NCBI GenBank assembly: GCA_937897585.1
Contig: CALCNY010000107.1
Span: forward strand, 1-44,413
Direction: 5' to 3'
DNA: 44,413 nt
From: an uncultured Chitinophagaceae bacterium
GTDB taxonomy: Bacteria > Bacteroidota > Bacteroidia > Chitinophagales > Chitinophagaceae
A program made the translations under genes and the position numbers. Each line of letters begins with the position of its first letter. Positions within the stretch are counted from its first letter, which is position 1. Of the stretch, positions 33,001-40,918 are shown one piece after another. A model generated the notes under the pieces. It was given only the letters and a program-made list of their open reading frames with translations, was not told where the DNA came from and did not search any database.

Positions 33001-36000
33001 TTGTTTTGTACCCTGTTTGCTGAACCATCCGCATTAACATCCGGCACATACAACTGGGCAGAATTGAAAGGAAGCGTATTGGGTTCTGTCGGGCAACTAG
33101 ATTGTCCTCCTACGGTTTTGAATACATACGTACCATATACAGGATCCTTTTTAATATCTACAGAAAACTGATCTGTTGGGTTATTATCTGAGATGGTATA
33201 TCCGGTAGTTGTCTCTGTTGCAGTTGTTGTTGAACGCGAATCGCCGAGAGAGATTCTTAGCTCTAAAGATCCTGCATAACTAATACCACTGCCACCAATG
33301 TCAAAACCTGCACTAACAGCTAGTAAAGAAGAAGATTCTACACTTACATCAATCGTATTGGTTTCTTCCTTGGCAACTGAAGTGTTTGAAGATGCATTTC
33401 CTATTACTGAACTATTTCCAAGAAATCTCGCTCTATCTTTATTGGCATCATTATAATCAAGAATTTGTTGCCACGCGTTTAGTGACACGAGTGCCGTGTC
33501 TCTTTGATGTTGTGGTACCGTAAGATCATTTACTACGGCCTGTAAGGCTGGCATGACCACATTTCTTATCCCCAATTCTGAGTAAGAGTATTCTGATGTA
33601 TATCCTTTAGGCGCTACTGCGATTGAGCTGTCTTTTTTCAAAATACAACCTGGTGAGTATTTCAGCCTTTCCGTGTTGGCTATTTGAAGATTCAGTGCCG
33701 CTCCTACAAATCGATCACCACCAGCCGGGTCGGTGTAATAAGATGTATTCGTTGTATTTGTAAGCACCACTTCATTGGATTCATTTCTTGTTGCACTGGT
33801 ATTCACTCCAATTCCGGCCGTTAGCCAAACAGATGATTCTGTTTCAACACCCAATCCTGTAGTAATGTCAACGCCTACTTTCACTTCTTCAAAAAAGTCG
33901 GTAGATTTATTTTTCGCTACCGAAAAAGACATTGCTGTTGATGTAGATTTGGTTTGTGACCATGTGGCAACGCTAGTATTGCCCGGTGGTTGATGCAAAA
34001 TCATTACAGGTATTTGGGGTGTTGTGGTGATAAAAGATCCATCTATGACTTTATCGCCTGTAACAAGAGCTCTTTTTGATGTATCAACTGATCTTCCGTA
34101 TCTGTCCGTATAACTAAAAGAAAGATTTTTTAAATATGGAGAAATGGTATTCGGATAACCTCCTTTCAATGAGATTGAACTGGCTCCTCCATTTAAATAA
34201 TAAAACGAATCAATCGTAGCCGTTGTTTTGGTTTGTATCGCACTACTCATTTTTAAAGGTAGCGGATTGGCTGATACCATGGGCACTTGCGTTACTCCCA
34301 AACAACCTGCAGAAGAGGTGGATTTTGCAATGAGTGTATAAGTCCCCAATGACAAATTCTTAATAGTGTCTGTTCCAGTCGATGCATAAGTAGCACCATA
34401 ATTTACGCTGAACTGATAAGAATTTTTATCCGGTGCGGAAATGATAATTTGACCATCATTTCTTCCCGGTGTGGGATTAACTACTGTATAGTTTACGTTT
34501 ATTGGGGTGCAAATTGTAGAAAGTGCGACAACCTGAGAAGCCACACATCCGGTTGTATTCTTTACATAGATGATATAATTGCCCGCTCCCAAAAGGTTGA
34601 ACAAAGAATCAGTTACATAATTCACCCCATCCTTGCTATAAAGATAATTGCTTGGTGAACCACCGTTAACCCTTGCGAGTATCGAACCATTAGTGGCGTT
34701 GGAAGCAGGATTGCTTGCAACCACACTAAAGCTCACGGGATTAGATGAACATGGATTCACATAGTCTGTAGCAACAGAGAAACCCGCTGTAGTACCTCCT
34801 GCATTTGTACTAAGTGTTTTTGGACCTTCCCAGATTCTCGCTGTAAATGTTTTTGTTTTTCCACTTTCAAACGATACATAGCTTGTAGCCGCAGTCGTTC
34901 CACAAGTATCATTTAGATTATCAAAAGTAATTGTTGGTTTTCTATGATAAAACAAATCAAGGGTGGCATTGGTGGAATCGATATCGATTATCTTATTGGC
35001 TAAAATATTAGTGTTAAAGAATGAAAGCAAATCTGCTGGTACGATATAATCCGCAGCAGTATTGGTTATTGATGGCACGAAACTCGTGAAGCTCACTTTG
35101 TATTTTCTTGCCGGAAGTCTAACCGAATAAGTTGCAGAATCACCTGGAGTAGGTGTAGGTGCATTAATAGTTACCACTTTTGTAAACTTGCTGTCTCTTC
35201 CTTCTACGAAATCTGTAAAAGTAAGTGTACCCGTACCAATGTATTGTTTTCTAACTTTTCCAGATGCATCCTGTACCTCATTGCTTGCGCAAAAGATACC
35301 TGAAATAACACGAGTAGACGTATCTGTGAAATCCTGGAAATTAAGATTTTGATTTACTAAATTTGAAATAGACGACGACGAATATTGGTGGCCTTTGTAA
35401 CTTGGTGTTATCGTATAAGTTGCAGGATTCGTTACACTAAATCCATACTGACCATAAGGCTGACCTCCCGAAGCTCCCGTACCAGTGGTGTTAGTTTGTG
35501 GCGTAAAACCTGCGCTTGTTGAGGTCAGTGTCATTTTTACATTGCTAACACTATCTGTTACTATTGGTGAACATACAGAACATGTTTGCTTTACAGCACC
35601 TGTTATGCTAAATGTGGTATTGTCGATAAAATTATAATAAGAATTAGGGTTTTCGGTGGAAGGAGACGTACTTGAAAGTTTTACTTTTATTGACGGGGGG
35701 GTTGTAGTTGTACCTTGTACCGAAAATTGATGTACTGTTGTACCTTCTGTCAATGAAGGAGTGATTTCAAAAGTGGCAGCAGTATCTCCATTGTTTATAT
35801 CTCCATAAAACAAGGAATCAATGTAGTAACCTCCATTTTGATCTGTTGTGATTGTAAATATTTTATTTGTAACGCCACCTTTTACAGCTGATGTACGTTT
35901 CATGGAAATCGTTACGTTTGGAACACCTACTGATTGATTGGTTGCTACAAAGACATTCCCTTTTATGGTACCATTTTTTCTTCCATTTCCAATACCAACT

Positions 36001-39000
36001 CTTGAAGCTACTTTTATTGCTACAACATTACTATAAGTTGAAACCCCACAACCCGCATAATATGCTTTACGTCTGTAGAATGAATCAATAATGATGCTGT
36101 TGGGTTTTGTTAAATTAAACGCACTCGTGCTGATACCAGAAACTGGCGACCATAATGCCGTAGTACTTGTAAGTGCTGTATCAGGAATGGTAAAATTATT
36201 TTGGGCATCCGGAAGATATTTGGTAGTTCTTTCCCAGCTGTAAACAAATGGGATTGGGCTGCTTGCCTCTGTTATACTACTGATACCATCCGTTGTAAGC
36301 TCCCATGGGTAAGGAACAGTATGGCTGTTGCCGATTGTTCCTGGAGTACTAAGATTTATGATTAAAAAATAATTTGACGTATAACCTATTACCTGTGGCG
36401 ATGTGCTGATAACTCTTACTCTGTAGTTTTGGCTACTTAATAGTATTTTTGGCAAAGTTGCAGTAATAGTTCCTGCAGTTGTGCCGGTAAGCGAACCTAT
36501 TTCAATTGGATTGGAAAAATTACCATATTCATCACTTAATTGTGCTTTAAACACATTGCCTGCTGTAAACGCAGTTGAAGTACAACCAAATGTGTACGGA
36601 ACATTTATGGTTGATCCGCCGCAGTATGAAGTTCCCGAAACAGCATTACTTATTGTACCTGTTCTTATTGAAAATCCATTAGGGCTATATTCGAAAAAAT
36701 CTCTAAGAACAGTTTTATTTGTCGAAGCGATATCAAAACCCAAACCCAGATAACCTTTGTTGGCAATGCTAAATGCTGTTGGGTATCCAATAAGAGAGTA
36801 AGTCGTACTTGCAGAATTGTAAATTGTAGGTTGAGCTCTATAACTCCACAGATTTGTACTTCCAACATATGAAAATAAATCAGTTGCGCTTGCTATGTAA
36901 GCCGTATCACCAATTGAAAAGGAAGAAGATCCGTCCGGAAAATAATTTGTAGGATTAGTGACTTGAGATCTTACTACCCAAGTATCGGTAGTATTCTTAT
37001 ATTCCCAGAAATTACCAGTACTGTTACCTACAAAATAACGGTTGCCAATGTTAAATGACATCGGCCTGTATGTGGTTCCTCCCGGGAAAGATGTTTTTGG
37101 AGTCCAAATATCTTGGCCATAATCATATTGATAAGTAAAATTAGTTGCATTATTGTTACCGGGGCCAGGGCATACTATATAACCTAAATATGAGCCGTCA
37201 CTAAATCCAGCTCCCGCTTCGTTTACAACAGGCATACTAGCTTTCTGTATCCAATAATTCCCAGAGGGGTAATATACATAACAATCATTTTTAACCGAGC
37301 CAATATTATTGGAACCACCACACACAATTCCTCCGTTTCCAAAACTTAATGAAGTTGCCAAAAATCCTCCGCTTCCTGGATAATCTGCTTTTTGTGTCCA
37401 TGAGTTATTATCAGGGTTGTACTCCCATAAATCTTTGTATACATTAGAAACAGTTTTATTTGGGTTTAAACTACCACCCAAGCCTATGTATGCTCTTTCA
37501 CCTACTGTAAAAGCTACAGCCCCCGTTCTACCCAAACCTGAGAAACTGGCTTTTGCAATCCATTTATTCGTAGTATTTTCCAGCAATGGTCTTATGGTAT
37601 CACACTGTGCAATAGCAGGAACGGCGCAAGTAGCAGAATCTCCTACAGCTGTTGTTACTCGGCACATATAATAAGCACCAGCTACCCATGCGGCACTGCG
37701 TGTATACGTTGGCGTTGTAATGGCAAGAGACACATTACTTTGAGTCCACAGATACGTTGGTGTAGCGTTGAATGTAGAAACCAAATTAGCTGTTAATGTG
37801 GTCGGCAATGAGGACGACAAAGTACATAGTTGTCCCACATTTGCGCTCGATGATATAGATACTAGTGGTAAAGGTTTAACAGTAAGGGTTTTTATAGCAG
37901 AAGTTGCAGAGCAACCTGCTGCTGTTTTTACAAGCACATAAAAATCACCGGTTATAGTGTCTTTAGGATTGGTAATTGTAAGTGCTGCGGTAGTTTGTGT
38001 AGAGTAAGGAGCTAAGGTTGCCAACGCATAATTTGTTCCCGTTGGGTTTCCTTTATACCATTGATAACTTAATGTAGAAGCCGGTGTTACAGCAGGAACG
38101 GTTATGGATAATTTTTCAGTTCCAGTACCACTACATAAAGGATAGTTTATCAATCCCGTAAGTCCCGAGTTTTTAACCTGAACACCTGCGCTCACATCAG
38201 GAATTCCGTTTACAGTTGCTGTTACAGCAAGTCGTGATGTGGAGGTACATCCTGTTGCAGAAATAAGCGAGGCTGCATAATAAGTTGTATTGGTAGATAT
38301 ATTTGTTAAAGTAAAACTGGTTCCACTTCCCAATAATGTACCGCCTGTTGCAGCATTGTACCATGATAATGTAGCTCCAGATGCTGGTGTTGCCGAAATG
38401 GTAATTAAACCCGCTCCACAACGTGCAGCTCCAACTGCTAAAGTTGGTGTGGCAGGTAAAGAAATAGGATTTATGGTAACTGTTGTTGGTGTTCTTGTTG
38501 CAGACACCAAGGTAGAACAAGCCGCACTAGGTTTAGCTTGAGCATAATAAGTGGTAGTGGCAGTTATAGATGGTGTAGTATAAGATAGTGAATTGCTTAA
38601 TAACAATGTACCTGCTGTTGCTGCAGAATACCAGTCTACAGTATAGCCCGATGGAACGATTGCAGTGATAGTTGCAGTGCCTGTACCACAAAGACTTGCA
38701 CCTGTTGTTACTGGCGCTGTTGGTGTTGAATATATCGTTACATAAATATTTTGCGTTGAGTTACAACCCGAAGTATTGTTACCAGTTACGGTGTACAATC
38801 CGCTGGCAGTAGCATTAAATGAAGTACCGTTGGTAATGGCCTGTGGACCAGACCAGCTATACGTACTGCCTCCGGTTGCTGTTAAGGTAAGCGCACTGCC
38901 GCTGCATATAGTTACCTGCGGTATGATTTTGCGAATTTTTTGATTATTCACATCCGCAACATATACATTGCCCGCAGCATCCACAGCTACGCCGGTAGGA

Positions 39001-40127
39001 TAATTGAAGGAAGCGGCACTACCCGAACCATCGGCATTACCAGCCACACCACTTCCTACCATTGTGCTCACCACACCGGCAGGTGTAATTTTACGAATTT
39101 TATTACTATACCGATCTGTCACATATAAATTGCCCGTAGCATCCACAGCTACGCCAGCAGGACCTTTGAAGGAAGCCCCACTACCCGTACCATCGGCACT
39201 AACATACACACCACTTCCCGCCAATGTGCTCACCACACCGGCAGGCGTAATTTTGCGAATTTTATTACTAGTCAGATCTGCCACATATACATTGCCCGCA
39301 GCATCCACAGCTACGCCGGTAGGATTATAGAAGGAAGCCGCACTACCCGTACCATCGACACTTCCAAGCTCACCACTTCCTGCCAATGTGCTCACCACAC
39401 CGGCAGGTGTAATTTTACGAATTTTTTGATTAGTCTGATCTGTAACATATACATTGCCCGCAGCATCCACAGCTACGCCGTAAGGATTATTGAAGGAAGC
39501 CGCACTACCCGTACCATCAGCACTTCCAGCCACACCACTTCCTGCCAATGTGCTCACCACACCGGCAGGCGTAATTTTGCGAATTTTATTACTACTCAGA
39601 TCTGCCACATATACATTGCCGGTAGCATCCACAGCAACTCCGAAAGGACTATTGAAGGAAGCTGCACTCCCCGTGCCATCGGCACTGCCTACTATTCCAC
39701 TTCCCGCATACGTTATTACTTGGTTAATGATTTGTGTAACAGAACTGGCGATGGAAATAGTGGGAATTGTACTAATGGTCAATGCAGTAGCATTAGCCGT
39801 TCCTGTTATTGCTGGCGTTCTGCTAATCACCCGAATTTTGTATGCAGTACCAGCCGCTGTTCCAGAAGGAATTTTTGCGGTAATGATACCTCCTACTGTA
39901 TTAGTTAGAGAATCCAGCAAAACAGGGGTGGTAAACGCACCTGCCGAATTACTCAGTTGGGCCACAAAGCGATTACCCGCAGTAAACGTACCTGAAATTT
40001 GGTACGGAATATTAATGGTAGCACCTGCACATATCGGCGAAGCGATAGTACCCGTAGTAATCGTTTGTGCCATGACGGTAGTTAATGTCATCGCTAGAAC
40101 TGTCAGCAATAAGTAGAACTTTTTCAT
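30021..40127 (-). CDS. Giant secreted mosaic protein (NHL, Ig-like, Kelch, Calx-beta) with T9SS sorting domain
   Basis: This 3368-residue surface or extracellular protein starts with a signal peptide (MKKFYLLLTVLAMTLTTVMAQ). Modules in order: an Ig-like domain (about 21-115), five NHL beta-propeller repeats of exactly 54 residues (137-400), Ig-like modules with single Cys pairs (400-850), Kelch-type repeats (850-1150, e.g. LWEYNPDNNSWTQKADYPG), a second copy of the first Ig-like type (1155-1260), a carboxypeptidase-regulatory-like domain (1387-1470), more Ig-like segments, an unrecognised ~400-residue region (1950-2350), a Big_5 domain (2600-2706), a Calx-beta domain (2714-2842) and paired PKD-like modules. 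The T9SS type A tail (3294-3368) begins QPNPTTSSFNLQ. It likely mediates adhesion. All antisense ORFs are shadows. Confidence 0.95.
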   Translation of the reverse strand: MKKFYLLLTVLAMTLTTVMAQTITTGTIASPICAGATINIPYQISGTFTAGNRFVAQLSNSAGAFTTPVLLDSLTNTVGGIITAKIPSGTAAGTAYKIRVISRTPAITGTANATALTISTIPTISIASSVTQIINQVITYAGSGIVGSADGTGSAASFNSPFGVAVDATGNVYVADLSSNKIRKITPAGVVSTLAGSGVAGSADGTGSAASFNNPYGVAVDAAGNVYVTDQTNQKIRKITPAGVVSTLAGSGELGSVDGTGSAASFYNPTGVAVDAAGNVYVADLTSNKIRKITPAGVVSTLAGSGVYVSADGTGSGASFKGPAGVAVDATGNLYVTDRYSNKIRKITPAGVVSTMVGSGVAGNADGSGSAASFNYPTGVAVDAAGNVYVADVNNQKIRKIIPQVTICSGSALTLTATGGSTYSWSGPQAITNGTSFNATASGLYTVTGNNTSGCNSTQNIYVTIYSTPTAPVTTGASLCGTGTATITAIVPSGYTVDWYSAATAGTLLLSNSLSYTTPSITATTTYYAQAKPSAACSTLVSATRTPTTVTINPISLPATPTLAVGAARCGAGLITISATPASGATLSWYNAATGGTLLGSGTSFTLTNISTNTTYYAASLISATGCTSTSRLAVTATVNGIPDVSAGVQVKNSGLTGLINYPLCSGTGTEKLSITVPAVTPASTLSYQWYKGNPTGTNYALATLAPYSTQTTAALTITNPKDTITGDFYVLVKTAAGCSATSAIKTLTVKPLPLVSISSSANVGQLCTLSSSLPTTLTANLVSTFNATPTYLWTQSNVSLAITTPTYTRSAAWVAGAYYMCRVTTAVGDSATCAVPAIAQCDTIRPLLENTTNKWIAKASFSGLGRTGAVAFTVGERAYIGLGGSLNPNKTVSNVYKDLWEYNPDNNSWTQKADYPGSGGFLATSLSFGNGGIVCGGSNNIGSVKNDCYVYYPSGNYWIQKASMPVVNEAGAGFSDGSYLGYIVCPGPGNNNATNFTYQYDYGQDIWTPKTSFPGGTTYRPMSFNIGNRYFVGNSTGNFWEYKNTTDTWVVRSQVTNPTNYFPDGSSSFSIGDTAYIASATDLFSYVGSTNLWSYRAQPTIYNSASTTYSLIGYPTAFSIANKGYLGLGFDIASTNKTVLRDFFEYSPNGFSIRTGTISNAVSGTSYCGGSTINVPYTFGCTSTAFTAGNVFKAQLSDEYGNFSNPIEIGSLTGTTAGTITATLPKILLSSQNYRVRVISTSPQVIGYTSNYFLIINLSTPGTIGNSHTVPYPWELTTDGISSITEASSPIPFVYSWERTTKYLPDAQNNFTIPDTALTSTTALWSPVSGISTSAFNLTKPNSIIIDSFYRRKAYYAGCGVSTYSNVVAIKVASRVGIGNGRKNGTIKGNVFVATNQSVGVPNVTISMKRTSAVKGGVTNKIFTITTDQNGGYYIDSLFYGDINNGDTAATFEITPSLTEGTTVHQFSVQGTTTTPPSIKVKLSSTSPSTENPNSYYNFIDNTTFSITGAVKQTCSVCSPIVTDSVSNVKMTLTSTSAGFTPQTNTTGTGASGGQPYGQYGFSVTNPATYTITPSYKGHQYSSSSISNLVNQNLNFQDFTDTSTRVISGIFCASNEVQDASGKVRKQYIGTGTLTFTDFVEGRDSKFTKVVTINAPTPTPGDSATYSVRLPARKYKVSFTSFVPSITNTAADYIVPADLLSFFNTNILANKIIDIDSTNATLDLFYHRKPTITFDNLNDTCGTTAATSYVSFESGKTKTFTARIWEGPKTLSTNAGGTTAGFSVATDYVNPCSSNPVSFSVVASNPASNATNGSILARVNGGSPSNYLYSKDGVNYVTDSLFNLLGAGNYIIYVKNTTGCVASQVVALSTICTPINVNYTVVNPTPGRNDGQIIISAPDKNSYQFSVNYGATYASTGTDTIKNLSLGTYTLIAKSTSSAGCLGVTQVPMVSANPLPLKMSSAIQTKTTATIDSFYYLNGGASSISLKGGYPNTISPYLKNLSFSYTDRYGRSVDTSKRALVTGDKVIDGSFITTTPQIPVMILHQPPGNTSVATWSQTKSTSTAMSFSVAKNKSTDFFEEVKVGVDITTGLGVETESSVWLTAGIGVNTSATRNESNEVVLTNTTNTSYYTDPAGGDRFVGAALNLQIANTERLKYSPGCILKKDSSIAVAPKGYTSEYSYSELGIRNVVMPALQAVVNDLTVPQHQRDTALVSLNAWQQILDYNDANKDRARFLGNSSVIGNASSNTSVAKEETNTIDVSVESSSLLAVSAGFDIGGSGISYAGSLELRISLGDSRSTTTATETTTGYTISDNNPTDQFSVDIKKDPVYGTYVFKTVGGQSSCPTEPNTLPFNSAQLYVPDVNADGSANRVQNNIPIVGNTLGYCNPAIFNLQLGNTSVSTTTPTSNTYMIRVDANSIGASGALVAIGGTTLNGGSIISYTINRGSSQTIAVTVAKLIASRIYSLSNIKFEIWDDCLTEILDTAVITANFVNPCATNISLTSPNNNFVVNSASNNTLPISFTGYNTSSLSSVTIQYSKSGTSSWIDNMVLYPGNQIVSGSTSTTYNWNVLGLGDSAYDVRLKLLCSSGGEVYSNLVSGKIDRKAPLLLGTPKPSDGNYINGDEISFSYNENIDNSNLNTNTISMFKVVGNTSTSIAVSVSGYQNKIVIVPTGILVPGDIVRVVATNVRDIYGNTSTIKDTLNFIVGTSVAGTSRTITIANTLLNGSPKRAIFESGGDNMQVVFTMGNIATTNTTPTTVRFAVGGTAVYGSDYTVTNASFNNSQGTISIPNGSNSATLTINPIADGAVEPDESIIITLLSGADYTLGAASAITLYDTIKNDNLASPVITPTGTACNRILTTASTIGGQAVTAYQWKLVGSTAILSTTASYTATVAGSYTVTVFVGSQFGTSAAYVYTRPAATSSTTNTTVCSTPYSWNGQSLSSAGTYTATLVNAAGCDSIATLVLTVSSTIPAAPSTITQLLLDNTCGARVYRYTATAVTGATAYTWILPTSIGGVSGVVVDSGDVNTSRIIRLKYASNLAAIIGDTIRVNAIQGSCPGAFKPIKLTNAALSIPTPSAINGTPTACIGNIVTYTVIAGTVTTTSQVAASVYRWTIPANTVITASPADSSSITLQFNTGYVGGSITCKGQIACGIQSVAKTLSMQYVTPTPTAIASSTGLYNACIGTPITFTATVAAPSATQVAASVYRWTIPANTVITSATPVGTGVGDSLSVTVQFNTGYTGGNITVKGQTACYAGTAKSQALTHTGCPVGTTPPLITKVGNETIKFDASIQPNPTTSSFNLQVISSIISNSVKAKIMDVQGRLIKTLTFASEGKVNFGNELNPGVYMIEVREGDRVKTLRVVKY
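38925..39715 (-). repeat. 162-bp tandem coding repeat (NHL blades)
   Basis: The word GAAGGAA on the plus strand recurs at 39006, 39168, 39330, 39492 and 39654, exactly 162 bp apart. Sequence between anchors is highly similar at the DNA level, including CCACAGCTACGCCG and CACCGGCAGG in each unit. Each unit encodes one 54-residue NHL blade with GVAVDA at its start. Confidence 0.88.
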
Positions 40128-40193
40128 TTTTGTTTTTGTTTTTTTATTTAAACTCTTTGAACCTTTTTAACTTTTTGAACTTCCCGAACCTTC

Positions 40194-40607
40194 TTACTCC
40201 AAATTCATTTCCTTCAACTCCTCAACACTAATTGATGGAGGCATGATGCCTTTTTTTATTTTTTCGGCAACGAGTTGGGCCACTTTAGAAGCATTAGCTT
40301 TTGTTGAAAAACCACGATTGCCGGCTACTCCGGGTTTGGTTGGCTGGTGTATCATTAACTTACCGTCGGTATAAATATCATATCCGTAAGTATTTCCCTC
40401 GGCCTTGATGATTTTATAAGTGATGGTTGATTTTTGAAATTCTGAGGCATCGGGAAAGCTTGCCTGTGGAGTACCCTTTGTTTGTTGCGCAAATGATGTG
40501 CTTGCAACAAGTATTAAAAATGTAATTGACAGTAATGGCATTTTTACCAACATAAGTTTGTTTTGATAAAGTAGTTTTTTCGGGTAGGGATTAAAATTTC
40601 TTTCCAT
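40194..40607 (-). CDS. DUF4907 family secreted protein
   Basis: The 137-residue protein has a hydrophobic export signal ending ASTSFAQ at about residues 34-40. The mature part matches DUF4907: ITYKIIKAEGNTYGYDIYTDG, KLMIHQPTKPGVAGNRGFST and KIKKGIMPPSISVEELKEMN. The function of DUF4907 is unknown; in this phylum it is often beside Kelch-repeat proteins, as here. The first ATG (40607) gives an unusually long N-region; the internal ATG at 40553 (MLVKMPLLSITFLILV) gives a standard 22-residue signal peptide, so the start is uncertain. It lies 66 bp upstream of the giant gene on the same strand and is probably the first gene of that operon. Confidence 0.85.
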   Translation of the reverse strand: MERNFNPYPKKLLYQNKLMLVKMPLLSITFLILVASTSFAQQTKGTPQASFPDASEFQKSTITYKIIKAEGNTYGYDIYTDGKLMIHQPTKPGVAGNRGFSTKANASKVAQLVAEKIKKGIMPPSISVEELKEMNLE

Positions 40608-40685
40608 TTAAAAACAGATGCAAGAGTAGAGCATAAAAAAAAGCTGTACAAAAAAATGGGATGAAAGGGGGGAAGTTTGGGGTGA

Positions 40686-40860
40686 AGGAAGCCCCCGAAG
40701 GGAGAAGTTGGATGCTAGATACTGGATGCTGGATACAAATTTCTCATAAACAGAATAGCCTACCGGTAATTGGCAGGATCTTCTTTTGATTTGATAATTT
40801 GATGATGGGTTGATTTGGTAATGATGCTAACGGGTAGTTTTTTTTGATTAAGTCAGAGAT
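40686..40860. repeat. Right copy of the repeat pair bracketing the giant-protein locus
   Basis: It contains GCCCCCGAAGGGAGAAG, the identical CTAGATACTGGATGCTGGATA segment (within 40709-40735), a degenerate copy of the terminator stem around TACCGGTAATTGGCAGG, and a TTGATTTGGTAATGATGCTAAC tail. It matches 29766-29990 in order and orientation. The gap 40608-40924 otherwise holds only the start of a 98-bp tandem repeat. Confidence 0.65.
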
Positions 40861-40918
40861 TTTAGTCGCAATCAACCAGCGAAGCGAATTAAACCGTTAA
40901 ACCAATGAAATGATTTAA

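Noticed and set aside
39490..40116. Plus-strand frame of 208 codons and several others antisense to the giant gene
   Set aside because: They mirror the periodic NHL and Thr/Ser-rich coding sequence on the minus strand; their products are low-complexity and match no family pattern.
6591..40702. CCCCCAAAGGGGG hairpins as ordinary rho-independent terminators
   Set aside because: Most lack a U-run, they occur several times in one gap, and the surrounding sequence is conserved between copies, which fits an interspersed repeat better; a secondary role in termination is not excluded.
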